NCBI GenBank assembly: GCA_905233915.1
Contig: CAJOFM010000001.1
Location: forward strand, 145,475-209,474
Length of the DNA: 64,000 nucleotides
Direction: 5' to 3'
From: an uncultured Muribaculaceae bacterium
GTDB taxonomy: Bacteria > Bacteroidota > Bacteroidia > Bacteroidales > Muribaculaceae
The position numbers and the translations under genes were made by a program. Positions 8,515-16,499 of this stretch are shown here, one piece after another. Position 1 is the first letter of the stretch. The number at the start of each line of letters is the position of its first letter. The notes beneath the pieces are model-generated. The model was not told where the DNA came from and made no database searches. It saw only the letters and a program-made list of their open reading frames with translations.

Positions 8515-11500
8515 TTACTGGAAGGCGTTCTCGCTCAGGCCCTTGCCGCCGATAGCGAGATCCTTCATATACTCGGGAACAGGCTTGCCCAGATACTTGT
8601 CCACATAGAGCTTGGCAAGGTACTGGCCGAGCATGAAGCCGTGGCCACGCAGACCGGTCAACAGACCCACCTCGGGGTCGATGATGTAACGCGGCTCGAT
8701 GTAGTAACCTGCCCAAACGGCATGGAAGCCGACGGATGCCAGGTTAGGAATCCACTGGGCAAACATCTCGCTCACAATCTTGAGGAAGGCCTGACTGTTG
8801 TACTTCAGGTTCTGGCGTGCCTCATAGGCGTCGCAGTCGGGTGACGCACAACCGATGATTTGTCCCGTGTGCAGGAACTGCTGGCCGTAAACGGCGTTGA
8901 AGCCCTTGTAGTGACGACGGTCGATAATCATGTCGAGCGAGTCGCCGTTCACACCCATATTGGGCAGGCGGCGGGTGATGAATGCCTGGTGCTTGACGGG
9001 ATAGAGCTGGGTGTCGATGCCAAGCATGTCGGCAAATTTCTCAGAGCCCCAACCCATGGCGTTGACAAAGTGGTCGCAGGTGTATTCCACGTAGTGCTTG
9101 TCGTGACGGCGCACCAGCACGCGGTACTTGTCACCGACACGCTGAACACTCAGCACCTCGCAGTCCTCGAGCACCTCGCCACCATGCTGCTTGCCCACGT
9201 TGCGCACGTAGTCAATCGTGCGGCCCGGGGTGGCCTGCCAGCAGTTCTCGGAAATCAAGGCGTGACTGTAGATATTATCGTTGGGGTTCCAGTACGGCGA
9301 AATCACCTTGGTGAAGTCCTTGCGGTCAATCATATAGGCCTCGCTCCAAGCGCGTGAGGCGTCGAGCGAACGGTAGGTAGCATCATCATGCACGAGGTTG
9401 ACATAGCGGGTCATCTTCAGGTCGATGTTGCAATGGGCCTGGTCGTCGCGGAAGATTTCCAGGTTGTGCATGGCAATGTCGCTGATGTCGGGGTTGGAGA
9501 AAGCGGGACGTCCACCGCCGATGCAACGCCACGTTGAACCGCGGTCGTAATTGACCAGGATGGTGCGCTTGCCAGCCTCGGCAAAGTAACGGAATGCCGC
9601 GCTACCGGCCATACCACCGCCAGCAACGATGATTTCGGTCTCGGCTTTCTCGATGACCGAGCCATGCTCAAAGACGAAGGTCTCCTGGGATTCACCATTA
9701 TAGACATCACCCAGGGTGACCTGGTTGGCCAGCGGGGCACGCGGGGTGCTGTCGCCAGTCACTTCGATGCCGTGGGCACGCAGAATCTGCTTGGCTCGAG
9801 AAACACAGCGCTTACCGCGGCAGGGACCCATACCCATGCGGGTGGTGTGCTTGAGTTCGTCTACCGAGATGTACTTGCGGTCGCCAACCACAGCCAGCAG
9901 GGTCTGCACATCCACATCCTCGCAGTGGCAGACGAAGGACTTGCCTTCCTCGGGGTTGGTGAGGGGTCGCAGGTTCAAGGGCTCGGGATAGCGTTCCTTG
10001 ATAATGAAACCTTTCACTTGGTTCAAATCATCGACCTGGGTTGCCTGGACGCGGGCAACATTGGTCTTGTTGTCTTTCTTGAGCACCTTCTCGATGAGGC
10101 CTTCGCCCACCTTGGCACCATTGTCATCAACCAGGAAGACTTCCTTGCCCTCTTCCACCTCATATTCAACAGGCAGGAAGACCACATTCTTGCGCTTGTC
10201 GTAGCCGAAGATGGCCAGACCCGGGCAGTGGTTCACGCACTGCATACAGCCGATGCACTTGTCGTAATCGACCATAGGCACCGACGAGGTGGTGGGCTTG
10301 GTGATGGCACCCTGCGGGCAGGCAAAGGTGCAAGGATTGCAAGCAAACCCGTAGAGGCAGTTGATCTGCACATAGGGCTTGAGCGCCATACGCTCCTCGT
10401 CGGGAACGCGCGGAGCATCGAGCAGACGCACGGGACGCTGCTGCGAGTCGATATACTGGCGGGAAACCTCGAGATAGTCCTCATAGGGGAAACGGAGACC
10501 CATTTCCTGAGCCACCTCATAGGCCACCTGTTTACCACGCAACACGGCGCTGGTGCCCTCGCCGATGCGGACAGCATCGCCGGCACCATAGACGTTGCGG
10601 CCAAATACCGAACGACCCTTCACGAGCAACTGATTGTCGGGAATCAGACCCGTGCAGATGTTGATGATATCGATGTCGTCAATCACACGCTCGGTGCCGG
10701 GAATGGGTTGGAAATTCTTGCACTCGGCGATGACGGCACCGGTGACGCCGGTGTAGTCCTCGTTGGGGATGGCGCGGATGAGCACGTGTGAAGTCATGAT
10801 GGGAATGCCCAAGCGGCGCACGCGGTTGGCCTGCACGGGGAAACCACCCTCGTGGTCCATACCCTCGATAATGGCCTTGATGGTTGCGCCGGCCTGCATG
10901 GCCTGATAGCTGGTGAGGTAACCGATATTGCCGGCACCCACAGTGAGCACGCGCTTGCCCAGCAGGGTGTGCTCCTGGTTCATCATCTTCTGGAACACCG
11001 CAGCGGTGTAAACGCCCGGCACGTCGTCATTCTCAAACACGGGCATGAAGGGAACGGCACCGGTAGCCACAACCAGATGGTCGGCATCGATGTAGCTCAC
11101 CTCCTGGGTGACGATATTCTTCAAGGCGATGCGGCGACCTTCGAGCAGGTCCCACACGGTATTGTTCAACAGGATGCCGTCGTGGTTGTCGCCGGCAAGG
11201 GTTTTGGCAATGTCAAAACCGCGCATGCCACCAAACTTCTGCTCCTTCTCGAAGAAGAAGAACTGGTGGGTCTGCATATTGAACTGACCACCCTCGGTAG
11301 CATTGTTATCCACCACAATGTTGGGAATACCCAGTGCGGTGAGCTGCTCACGGCAGGCAAGTCCTGCAGGACCGCCACCGATGATGGCAACAGTGGTCTT
11401 GTAAATCTTGGTCTCGCTTGCAGCACGGGGCTTACCCTCGGGCATATATTCCTTGGGAATCTCGCGCACCTCTTTCACACCGTCAACGCTGGTGATGCAG

Positions 11501-11736
11501 ATGCGCCTCACCTGGCCATCGACGAGCATCTCACAGGCGCCGCACTTGCCGATACCGCACTCCAGACTGCGATTGCGACCTGTTATACTGTGACTGTGCA
11601 CAATTAATCCTGCCTGATGCAGGGCAGCAGCAATGGTTTTGCCTTTCTGGCCGCGAATGGTTCTCCCCTCGAACTGGAATTCCACGAATTCCTCTTTTGG
11701 GAGGTCAAGAATAGGATGATTTTCAATTTTATACAT
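8515..11736 (-). CDS. Multidomain iron-sulfur flavoprotein oxidoreductase (HcnABC/OoxAB-like fusion)
   Basis: A 1073-residue protein. Residues 18-85 form a [2Fe-2S] ferredoxin domain with Cys60, 65, 68 and 80. Residues 115-440 are a pyridine-nucleotide-disulfide type FAD/NAD domain (GGGPAG at 120-125, VGAGNIG near 265). Around 455-510 are two 4Fe-4S motifs (GFACNPCTFACPQGA and CIGCMQCVNHCPG). Around 635-690 is a BFD-like [2Fe-2S] domain (VCHCEDVD, then GPCRGKRC). The last 340 residues are a DAO-type FAD amine oxidase domain (VAGGGMAGSAAF). In the opine oxidase, hydrogen cyanide synthase and proline dehydrogenase complexes these parts are separate subunits; here they are one chain. It probably oxidises an amino acid or amine in the cytoplasm and passes electrons through the clusters. 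The substrate is unknown. It is monocistronic and divergent from wbuC. Confidence 0.85.
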   Translation of the reverse strand: MYKIENHPILDLPKEEFVEFQFEGRTIRGQKGKTIAAALHQAGLIVHSHSITGRNRSLECGIGKCGACEMLVDGQVRRICITSVDGVKEVREIPKEYMPEGKPRAASETKIYKTTVAIIGGGPAGLACREQLTALGIPNIVVDNNATEGGQFNMQTHQFFFFEKEQKFGGMRGFDIAKTLAGDNHDGILLNNTVWDLLEGRRIALKNIVTQEVSYIDADHLVVATGAVPFMPVFENDDVPGVYTAAVFQKMMNQEHTLLGKRVLTVGAGNIGYLTSYQAMQAGATIKAIIEGMDHEGGFPVQANRVRRLGIPIMTSHVLIRAIPNEDYTGVTGAVIAECKNFQPIPGTERVIDDIDIINICTGLIPDNQLLVKGRSVFGRNVYGAGDAVRIGEGTSAVLRGKQVAYEVAQEMGLRFPYEDYLEVSRQYIDSQQRPVRLLDAPRVPDEERMALKPYVQINCLYGFACNPCTFACPQGAITKPTTSSVPMVDYDKCIGCMQCVNHCPGLAIFGYDKRKNVVFLPVEYEVEEGKEVFLVDDNGAKVGEGLIEKVLKKDNKTNVARVQATQVDDLNQVKGFIIKERYPEPLNLRPLTNPEEGKSFVCHCEDVDVQTLLAVVGDRKYISVDELKHTTRMGMGPCRGKRCVSRAKQILRAHGIEVTGDSTPRAPLANQVTLGDVYNGESQETFVFEHGSVIEKAETEIIVAGGGMAGSAAFRYFAEAGKRTILVNYDRGSTWRCIGGGRPAFSNPDISDIAMHNLEIFRDDQAHCNIDLKMTRYVNLVHDDATYRSLDASRAWSEAYMIDRKDFTKVISPYWNPNDNIYSHALISENCWQATPGRTIDYVRNVGKQHGGEVLEDCEVLSVQRVGDKYRVLVRRHDKHYVEYTCDHFVNAMGWGSEKFADMLGIDTQLYPVKHQAFITRRLPNMGVNGDSLDMIIDRRHYKGFNAVYGQQFLHTGQIIGCASPDCDAYEARQNLKYNSQAFLKIVSEMFAQWIPNLASVGFHAVWAGYYIEPRYIIDPEVGLLTGLRGHGFMLGQYLAKLYVDKYLGKPVPEYMKDLAIGGKGLSENAFQ

Positions 11737-11818
11737 GTTGTCCGGTTTATATGGTTATTGTTTCTATATCAACGGTTTAACCTCGACTTGTGCTAGCGGT
11801 ATGAGGCCATGATGTGCA

Positions 11819-11850
11819 CAAAGATAGTGCAAGCCGAAGACAATGACAAG
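11819..11850 (-). promoter_or_regulatory. Promoter of the flavoprotein gene
   Basis: Minus strand: CTTG at 11847-11850, a 20-bp spacer, then TATCTTTG at 11819-11826. The -33 region lies inside a palindrome (11841-11877). The same arrangement recurs before the PepC-like peptidase gene at 43687-43741. Confidence 0.7.
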
Positions 11851-11877
11851 AAAATAATGAATTTTTTCTTGACATTG
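11841..11877. promoter_or_regulatory. Operator-like palindrome between divergent promoters
   Basis: The left arm (CAATGACAAGAAAA, from 11841) pairs with the right arm (TTTTCTTGACATTG, to 11877) with one central mismatch. It overlaps the -33 box of the flavoprotein gene and lies 18 bp before the -33 box of wbuC, a position suited to a repressor or activator. A near-identical palindrome is at 43709-43741. Confidence 0.5.
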
Positions 11878-11894
11878 TTGAGGCGCAGCCATTT

Positions 11895-11925
11895 TTTGCG
11901 TAAAAGCAGTTTTTTCGTAAATTTG
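11895..11925 (+). promoter_or_regulatory. Promoter of wbuC
   Basis: TTTG at 11895-11898, a 19-bp spacer, then TAAATTTG at 11918-11925. The ATG is 20 bp downstream. Confidence 0.75.
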
Positions 11926-11944
11926 CCGAGAAATAACGTACAAC

Positions 11945-12346
11945 ATGAAGATAATAGACGACAACTTATTGAATAATCTGGCCGAGGAGGCCAAGAAGTC
12001 ACCAAGGCTCAGGATGAACTATAATTTCCATCAAAGCCTTCAGGACAAATGCCATCGTTTTCTCAATGCCCTGGAACCAGGCACCCAGATTCCTGTGCAT
12101 CACCACCCTACCAAGGACGAAACCTTCGTCATTCTCAAAGGAAGGGTAAGAGTGCTGACCTACAATGACCAGGGCGAAGTCATGGAGTCTTGCGTGCTGA
12201 GCCATGAAGACGGCCTCTACGGCGCCGACATACCCAAGAACGTGTGGCACAGTCTTGAATGCCTGGAGCCATGCGTACTGCTGGAATGCAAAGAGGGACC
12301 CTTCATCGAACATGACGTGGATGGCATCCTTGAGATTGCCAAATGA
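11945..12346 (+). CDS. wbuC: WbuC-family cupin metalloprotein
   Basis: A 133-residue cupin. The metal-site motif is visible as PVHHHPTKDETFVILKG (residues about 51-67), with a second His in VWHSLE near 98. WbuC proteins are short single-domain cupins often found beside O-antigen genes; their reaction is not established. Here there are no polysaccharide genes, and the gene is divergent from the flavoprotein gene across a shared palindrome, so the two may be co-regulated. The start at 11945 is supported by the consensus promoter 20 bp upstream. An AlkZ-like gene follows 63 bp downstream on the same strand. Confidence 0.85.
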   Translation: MKIIDDNLLNNLAEEAKKSPRLRMNYNFHQSLQDKCHRFLNALEPGTQIPVHHHPTKDETFVILKGRVRVLTYNDQGEVMESCVLSHEDGLYGADIPKNVWHSLECLEPCVLLECKEGPFIEHDVDGILEIAK

Positions 12347-12409
12347 TTTGGCCAGCAAAGCCCCATAAGATATTGAAACATCACTTATAAACATAAACTG
12401 TCATCAAGT

Positions 12410-13447
12410 ATGAATCCTGTAGCCATCAGACTTCTCAACCAGCAGCTCATCTCCCCTCAGTTTGACAGCCCTGCCGAGGTGGTCAGCCACATGGGTGCCA
12501 TACAGGCCCAGGAATACCGCATGATGCGATGGGCAATAGAGATGCGGACACGCAAACCGTCGGCCACAGCCTTCAAACAGGCTTTTGACAGCGGGCAGAT
12601 TATCCGTCTGCACTTGATGAGAGGCACCTGGCAACTGGTGTCGTCCGAAGACTACTGGCAGATGATCGCGTTGTGTTCATCCAAAGCCCTCGCCGTTACC
12701 ACAGGATGGATGAACAGCAATCAGATTACCCTACCCCACGAGGAACTGATGCGCGTCAGGGATATACTTGTCCGAACTGCGGCCGACAAAGGCAGTGTGA
12801 CCAAGGAAGATTTTGTCCAGGCTTTGGAGGAGAAAGACCTGCGGCTGGATGACCACCCATTGTCCTATCACATCCGCATGGCAGAGATCTCGGGCGTGCT
12901 GTGCAGCGGAGATTTGCTGCCCATGAAGGCCACTTATGCCCTCGCTGCCGACAAAGTTGGGCCCTCACCCAGGATTGACCATGACGAAGCCCTGATGCAC
13001 CTCACTAGAAAATATTTCCAGAGCCGCCAGCCGGCAACATTGGAGGACTTTGTTTGGTGGTCGGGACTCAACGTGGGCGAATGCAGAAAAGGTATTGCAC
13101 TCCTGGGCAACACCATACATGCCGAGAAGTGGAAAGGCAGGACATTCTACCTGACAAACGAATGCCGAACGAGGGGATTCAGAAAGGGCAAATTCCTCCT
13201 GATTCCCCCGTATGACGAATACCTCATCGGCTATAAAAGCCGTGACATTGTGCTTCCTGCAGCGTTCAGGCACCACGCCCACAACAACAGCGGGATTTTC
13301 AAACCCATCATTGCCCACGACGGCATCATTTGCGGCAATTGGACACCCTTCAAAAATGACTGCGACGTGATATTTTTCAACGATGAGTTCGACCCTGAAG
13401 ATGTGAAACGCGCCTGGCAATTGTACCAAAATTACCGATTATCGTGA
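12410..13447 (+). CDS. Winged-helix DNA-binding protein of the AlkZ/YcaQ type
   Basis: A 345-residue protein of the HTH_42 family. Residues 28-42 (HMGAIQAQEYRMMRWAI) contain the QxQ motif (Gln32-Ala-Gln34). In the Streptomyces azinomycin-resistance glycosylase AlkZ and in E. coli YcaQ this motif is catalytic for unhooking bulky or crosslinked bases. The middle (LHLMRGTWQLVSSEDYWQM) and the tail (LLIPPYDEYLIGYK) are also typical of the family. The likely role is a DNA glycosylase for unusual lesions, but many members are untested. It lies just upstream of the methyltransferase/nuclease pair, separated by 430 bp containing its own promoter, so a link to that system is only positional. Confidence 0.8.
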   Translation: MNPVAIRLLNQQLISPQFDSPAEVVSHMGAIQAQEYRMMRWAIEMRTRKPSATAFKQAFDSGQIIRLHLMRGTWQLVSSEDYWQMIALCSSKALAVTTGWMNSNQITLPHEELMRVRDILVRTAADKGSVTKEDFVQALEEKDLRLDDHPLSYHIRMAEISGVLCSGDLLPMKATYALAADKVGPSPRIDHDEALMHLTRKYFQSRQPATLEDFVWWSGLNVGECRKGIALLGNTIHAEKWKGRTFYLTNECRTRGFRKGKFLLIPPYDEYLIGYKSRDIVLPAAFRHHAHNNSGIFKPIIAHDGIICGNWTPFKNDCDVIFFNDEFDPEDVKRAWQLYQNYRLS

Positions 13448-13453
13448 CTAGTC

Positions 13454-13510
13454 GTCCGCGCACGATTTCAAACAACTTAAATAACAAGGATGACAACTGG
13501 AACAACCTTG
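13454..13510 (+). repeat. Short dispersed repeat, copy 1 (other copy at 41531)
   Basis: Begins TCCGCGCACG and continues through CAAACAACTT and AACAAGGATGAC. A diverged copy with the same block order lies at 41531-41590. Both sit in intergenic DNA. Confidence 0.5.
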
Positions 13511-13555
13511 TTCAACGGAAATTCCCTGCCAATTATAAAAATAAAGCATTCATTT

Positions 13556-13587
13556 TTTGACCATTAATGTGAATTGAACTATCTTTG
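13556..13587 (+). promoter_or_regulatory. Strong promoter with no nearby ORF
   Basis: TTTG at 13556-13559, a 20-bp spacer, then TATCTTTG at 13580-13587, an ideal match. No ORF starts for about 290 bp, so the transcript begins with a long structured RNA. Confidence 0.8.
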
Positions 13588-13593
13588 CCTTTG

Positions 13594-13850
13594 GAAACGG
13601 TGCAATCCTGTGCCGTATCCAAGACATCGTGGTATATAATTAGCGTTGGCTATTATTCAAACGTTCAGAAACTTGCAGGTGAAAGAACATGTTATCGGAA
13701 TAATGGTAGCGCTCACCTTGTGTGGGCGTTTTCCTGTTCTGATGACATAGGTTTCCTGCAAGTACCTTGAACGTTGGACGGGGATTCGTCCACCTTCCAT
13801 ATCCCGAGGTGCTTGCAGGAACGCTTTGTTTATTGGCCCAGCGCATTAAT
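13594..13850 (+). ncRNA. Putative structured non-coding RNA or long structured leader
   Basis: The RNA expected from the 13556-13587 promoter can fold into a long, mostly closed structure. A closing stem pairs 13643-13650 with 13836-13844 (one bulged C). Inside it, 13660-13667 pairs with 13768-13775 (8 bp) and 13671-13679 with 13755-13763 (9 bp), separated by a small internal loop. The apex has a 6-bp stem (13684-13689 with 13735-13740) and a 7-bp stem (13710-13716 with 13722-13728). A side hairpin pairs 13776-13780 with 13787-13791. No credible reading frame is present. It could be a free small RNA or the leader of the methyltransferase mRNA. The overall shape, a rod with an internal loop containing TACCTTG, recalls 6S RNA, but I cannot confirm that. 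Confidence 0.5.
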
Positions 13851-13873
13851 AATAACGACAACATTATTAATGC
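13843..13873. promoter_or_regulatory. Perfect 11-bp inverted repeat abutting the methyltransferase start codon
   Basis: GCATTAATAAT (13843-13853) is mirrored exactly at 13863-13873 around a 9-base spacer. It ends 3 bp before the ATG at 13877. It could be an operator for autoregulation, an RNA hairpin that blocks ribosome entry, or a weak terminator for the upstream RNA. Confidence 0.55.
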
Positions 13874-13876
13874 TTT

Positions 13877-14986
13877 ATGGCAAACGAAAGTCTATCTAAG
13901 GCTAAGGAGGCCAAGAATGACGAGTTCTACACTCAGTACCAAGATATTGAGAAGGAAATCTCGGCCTATCTTGAGTATAACCCAGACGTGTTCCGTGGCA
14001 AGACGGTGCTATTGCCGTGCGATGACCCCGAGTGGAGCAACTTTACCAAATACTTTGCCCAAAATTTTGAGAAATTCGGACTCAAGCGGTTAGTTTCCAC
14101 CAGCTATGCCCCCGAGAGCAAACGGTACAAATATGGCTATCAGCCCACCCTGTTTGAGACCGAGGCCCCGCATTTTGACGCCGACAAGAGCAAAACCCAT
14201 GGCAAAATCTTCATCCTTGACCATGACGTGACGGGCGACGGGAAAATCAACGTTGAGGACCTGCAGTGGCAATATCTTGAGGGCGATGGTGACTTCCGCA
14301 GCAAGGAAATCTGCAAACTGCGCGATGAGGCTGATTTCATCATCACCAACCCGCCTTTTTCCCTTTTTAGGACATTCTTAATGTGGATTTTAGAAGCAAA
14401 CAAGCAATTCGTTATCATCGGCAACATGAATGCCGTGACCTACAAAGAAGTTTTCCCGCTGATTAAAGAGAATAGAATTTGGTATGGGTGTTCAATTAGC
14501 AGTGGAGATAGAGAATTTGCTGTACCTGATGAATATCCATTGACTGCTGCGGGTTGGAGAATTGATGAACATGGTAAAAAATATATCCGTGTTAAGGGTG
14601 TACGTTGGTTTACTAACCTTGACCATGGCCGCAGACACCAGCAATTGGCATTGATGACAATGGCTGATAATTTGAAATTTAGCCGTCATAAAGATATCAG
14701 AGGACGTGAGAATTATGAGCATTGTATTAATTATGATGCTATAGAAGTGCCATTCACTGATGCAATTCCAAGTGATTACGAGGGCGCAATGGGGGTGCCT
14801 ATTTCATTTCTTGATAAATACTGTCCTGAACAGTTCGAAATTTTGGGAATTGGATTAGAATTGGCCAATATGGAAATCATTAAGAAGAAGTTGGGCAAAC
14901 TTAATGGTGGGCCTCGTTTATATGTTGAAAGAGACGGGGAATTAGTTCGTTTATATGAAAGAATTCTTATCCGCAAAAAGCAATAA
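13877..14986 (+). CDS. EcoRI-family adenine-specific DNA methyltransferase
   Basis: A 369-residue N6-adenine methyltransferase. The family opening KAKNDEFYTQY-like segment is at residues 10-21 (KEAKNDEFYTQY), a cofactor-site region (VLLPCDDPEWS) at 44-54, and the catalytic NPPF at 158-161. It methylates adenine in a specific target using S-adenosylmethionine. The DUF262-HNH gene begins 6 bp after its stop, so the two are co-expressed as a modification/restriction-like pair. The gene is compositionally mosaic: the first 500 bp match the GC-rich neighbours, while from about 14380, right after the NPPF codons, to the stop it is clearly AT-richer. Family is well supported; the target sequence is unknown. 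Confidence 0.88.
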   Translation: MANESLSKAKEAKNDEFYTQYQDIEKEISAYLEYNPDVFRGKTVLLPCDDPEWSNFTKYFAQNFEKFGLKRLVSTSYAPESKRYKYGYQPTLFETEAPHFDADKSKTHGKIFILDHDVTGDGKINVEDLQWQYLEGDGDFRSKEICKLRDEADFIITNPPFSLFRTFLMWILEANKQFVIIGNMNAVTYKEVFPLIKENRIWYGCSISSGDREFAVPDEYPLTAAGWRIDEHGKKYIRVKGVRWFTNLDHGRRHQQLALMTMADNLKFSRHKDIRGRENYEHCINYDAIEVPFTDAIPSDYEGAMGVPISFLDKYCPEQFEILGIGLELANMEIIKKKLGKLNGGPRLYVERDGELVRLYERILIRKKQ

Positions 14987-14992
14987 GTTGAT

Positions 14993-16153
14993 ATGGAAAC
15001 GATATTAAGAACTGATATAACCGTTCGTGACATCTGCGAGGGCTTTGTCTATAACGAGTTGGAGGGTAAGGGCCTGTTTGGCTTGAATGGCAAGCTGACC
15101 ATTCAGCCCGAATACCAGCGCAACTACATCTATGCCGACGGCAAGAAAGATGTGGCTGTCATCGACTCGGTGCTGAAGGGCTATCCGTTGGGTATCATCT
15201 ACTTCATTGAGGTGAATGACCATTACGAGGTGCTGGACGGGCAGCAGCGCATCACGAGCCTGGGGCGTTTTGTGACCCATAAACTCGCCATCAAGGACAA
15301 GAACGGAATGATGCAGTATATCGATGGCTTGAACCAGGAGGACCGCGACAGGGTATTGAACACGACCCTGCTCATCTACATCTGCAAGGGCTCCGAGAGC
15401 GAAATCAAGGAATGGTTCCAAACCATCAACATTGTGGGCATCGCGTTGAACAATCAGGAGAAGCTGAACTCCATTTATTCGGGACCTTTTGTCACTGAAT
15501 TGAAGAAAGAATTCAGCAACTCGCAGAACGCCAACATACAGAAGTGGAAATCCTATATCCGTGGCACGGCTAACCGTCAAGACTTCTTGGAGCGAGCCTT
15601 GCAGTGGGTAAGCCAAGGCAATGTTGAGGGCTACATGAGCCTTCATCGCCAGGACACCGACATCACCCCCGTCAAGACCTACTTCAACGCTGTCATCGAC
15701 TGGGTGTCGGGAGTGTTCAAGGACGTGCTGCCCGAGATGCGCGGCCTGGAGTGGGCACGGCTCTACGAGGAGCACCACCACAAGCCCTACAACGTGACGG
15801 CAGTGTCAAAGCGGGTGCATGAACTCTATGCCGACCCGTTTGTCACCAACCACAAGGGCGTGTTTGAATACATCTTGGGCGGCGAGAAAGACAAGAGCCT
15901 GCTGAACATCCGCATCTTTGACAAGGCGACCATTAACCGCGTCTATGCCCAGCAGACCGAGGCGGCCAAGAAGAGTGGTGTGAGCAACTGTCCCGACTGC
16001 GCCTTGCAAGAGGGCAGCAACAGCACTCGCATCTGGAAACTCAGCGAGATGGACGCCGATCACGTCACAGCTTGGAGCAAGGGCGGTGCGACCGACGAGA
16101 GCAACTGCCGCATGCTGTGCCGCCACCACAACCGCTCCAAGGGCAACAAGTAA
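14993..16153 (+). CDS. DUF262 and HNH nuclease protein
   Basis: A 386-residue protein. The N-terminal DUF262 (ParB/Srx-like nucleotidase) domain shows [11 protein letters not shown] at residues 37-47 and DGQQR at 82-86. The C-terminus is an HNH nuclease with zinc ligands C333/C336 and C372/C376, DADH at 354-357 and N371. DUF262 occurs in modification-dependent and phosphorothioate-dependent restriction proteins (GmrSD, SspE, BrxU), where nucleotide hydrolysis is coupled to DNA cleavage. Here it lies 6 bp behind an adenine methyltransferase, which suggests self-DNA protection by methylation and cleavage of unmodified DNA. GC content matches the wider chromosome. Function as a defence nuclease is inferred. 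Confidence 0.85.
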   Translation: METILRTDITVRDICEGFVYNELEGKGLFGLNGKLTIQPEYQRNYIYADGKKDVAVIDSVLKGYPLGIIYFIEVNDHYEVLDGQQRITSLGRFVTHKLAIKDKNGMMQYIDGLNQEDRDRVLNTTLLIYICKGSESEIKEWFQTINIVGIALNNQEKLNSIYSGPFVTELKKEFSNSQNANIQKWKSYIRGTANRQDFLERALQWVSQGNVEGYMSLHRQDTDITPVKTYFNAVIDWVSGVFKDVLPEMRGLEWARLYEEHHHKPYNVTAVSKRVHELYADPFVTNHKGVFEYILGGEKDKSLLNIRIFDKATINRVYAQQTEAAKKSGVSNCPDCALQEGSNSTRIWKLSEMDADHVTAWSKGGATDESNCRMLCRHHNRSKGNK

Positions 16154-16270
16154 ACTGGCACATCATCTCGTGTACATTGTGTAGCATCAACGCCCCGCCC
16201 TATTGGGCACCCCCTCTAAGCTTAGAGAGGGAATTTAGGTGATATCGGTTTCCCGTGAGGGACAAGAAAA

Positions 16271-16472
16271 AAGCCGCCAGGCTGTTAAGGTCAATCTTAG
16301 CGGCTTGGCGGCTTAGCGTGGCTGTCGCCCCGATGGGGCTATTGCGGATGTGTTGCACGTTGCAGGGGTTTCACTCGGCTTCGCCTGGTTCCACCCCTGC
16401 CTATGCTCTAGCCGCTCCTAACGGAGCTTAGAGTGCCTTGCTTATGTTCTGGCCGATCCTGGCGGAGCTTTG
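16271..16472 (+). repeat. Multi-hairpin dispersed repeat, copy A
   Basis: Occupies most of the 346-bp gap between the nuclease gene and the redox operon. Modules in order: a long hairpin (16271-16279 with 16306-16314 plus an inner stem), GCCCCGATGGGGC, GCAGGGGT...ACCCCTGC around a GGCTTCGCC core, and GCTCCTAACGGAGC. Other copies are at 26389, 41962 and, inverted, 43768. It probably also terminates transcription of the convergent units. Confidence 0.75.
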
Positions 16473-16499
16473 TTGACACTAATAATTCTAACGTGACTG

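Noticed and set aside
9664-10791. 375-codon plus-strand frame inside the flavoprotein gene
   Set aside because: Antisense shadow of a GC-rich gene with intact cofactor motifs on the other strand.
13594-13850. tmRNA, RNase P RNA or SRP RNA for the structured region
   Set aside because: None of the conserved sequences of those RNAs are present; only general similarity of shape to 6S RNA remains.
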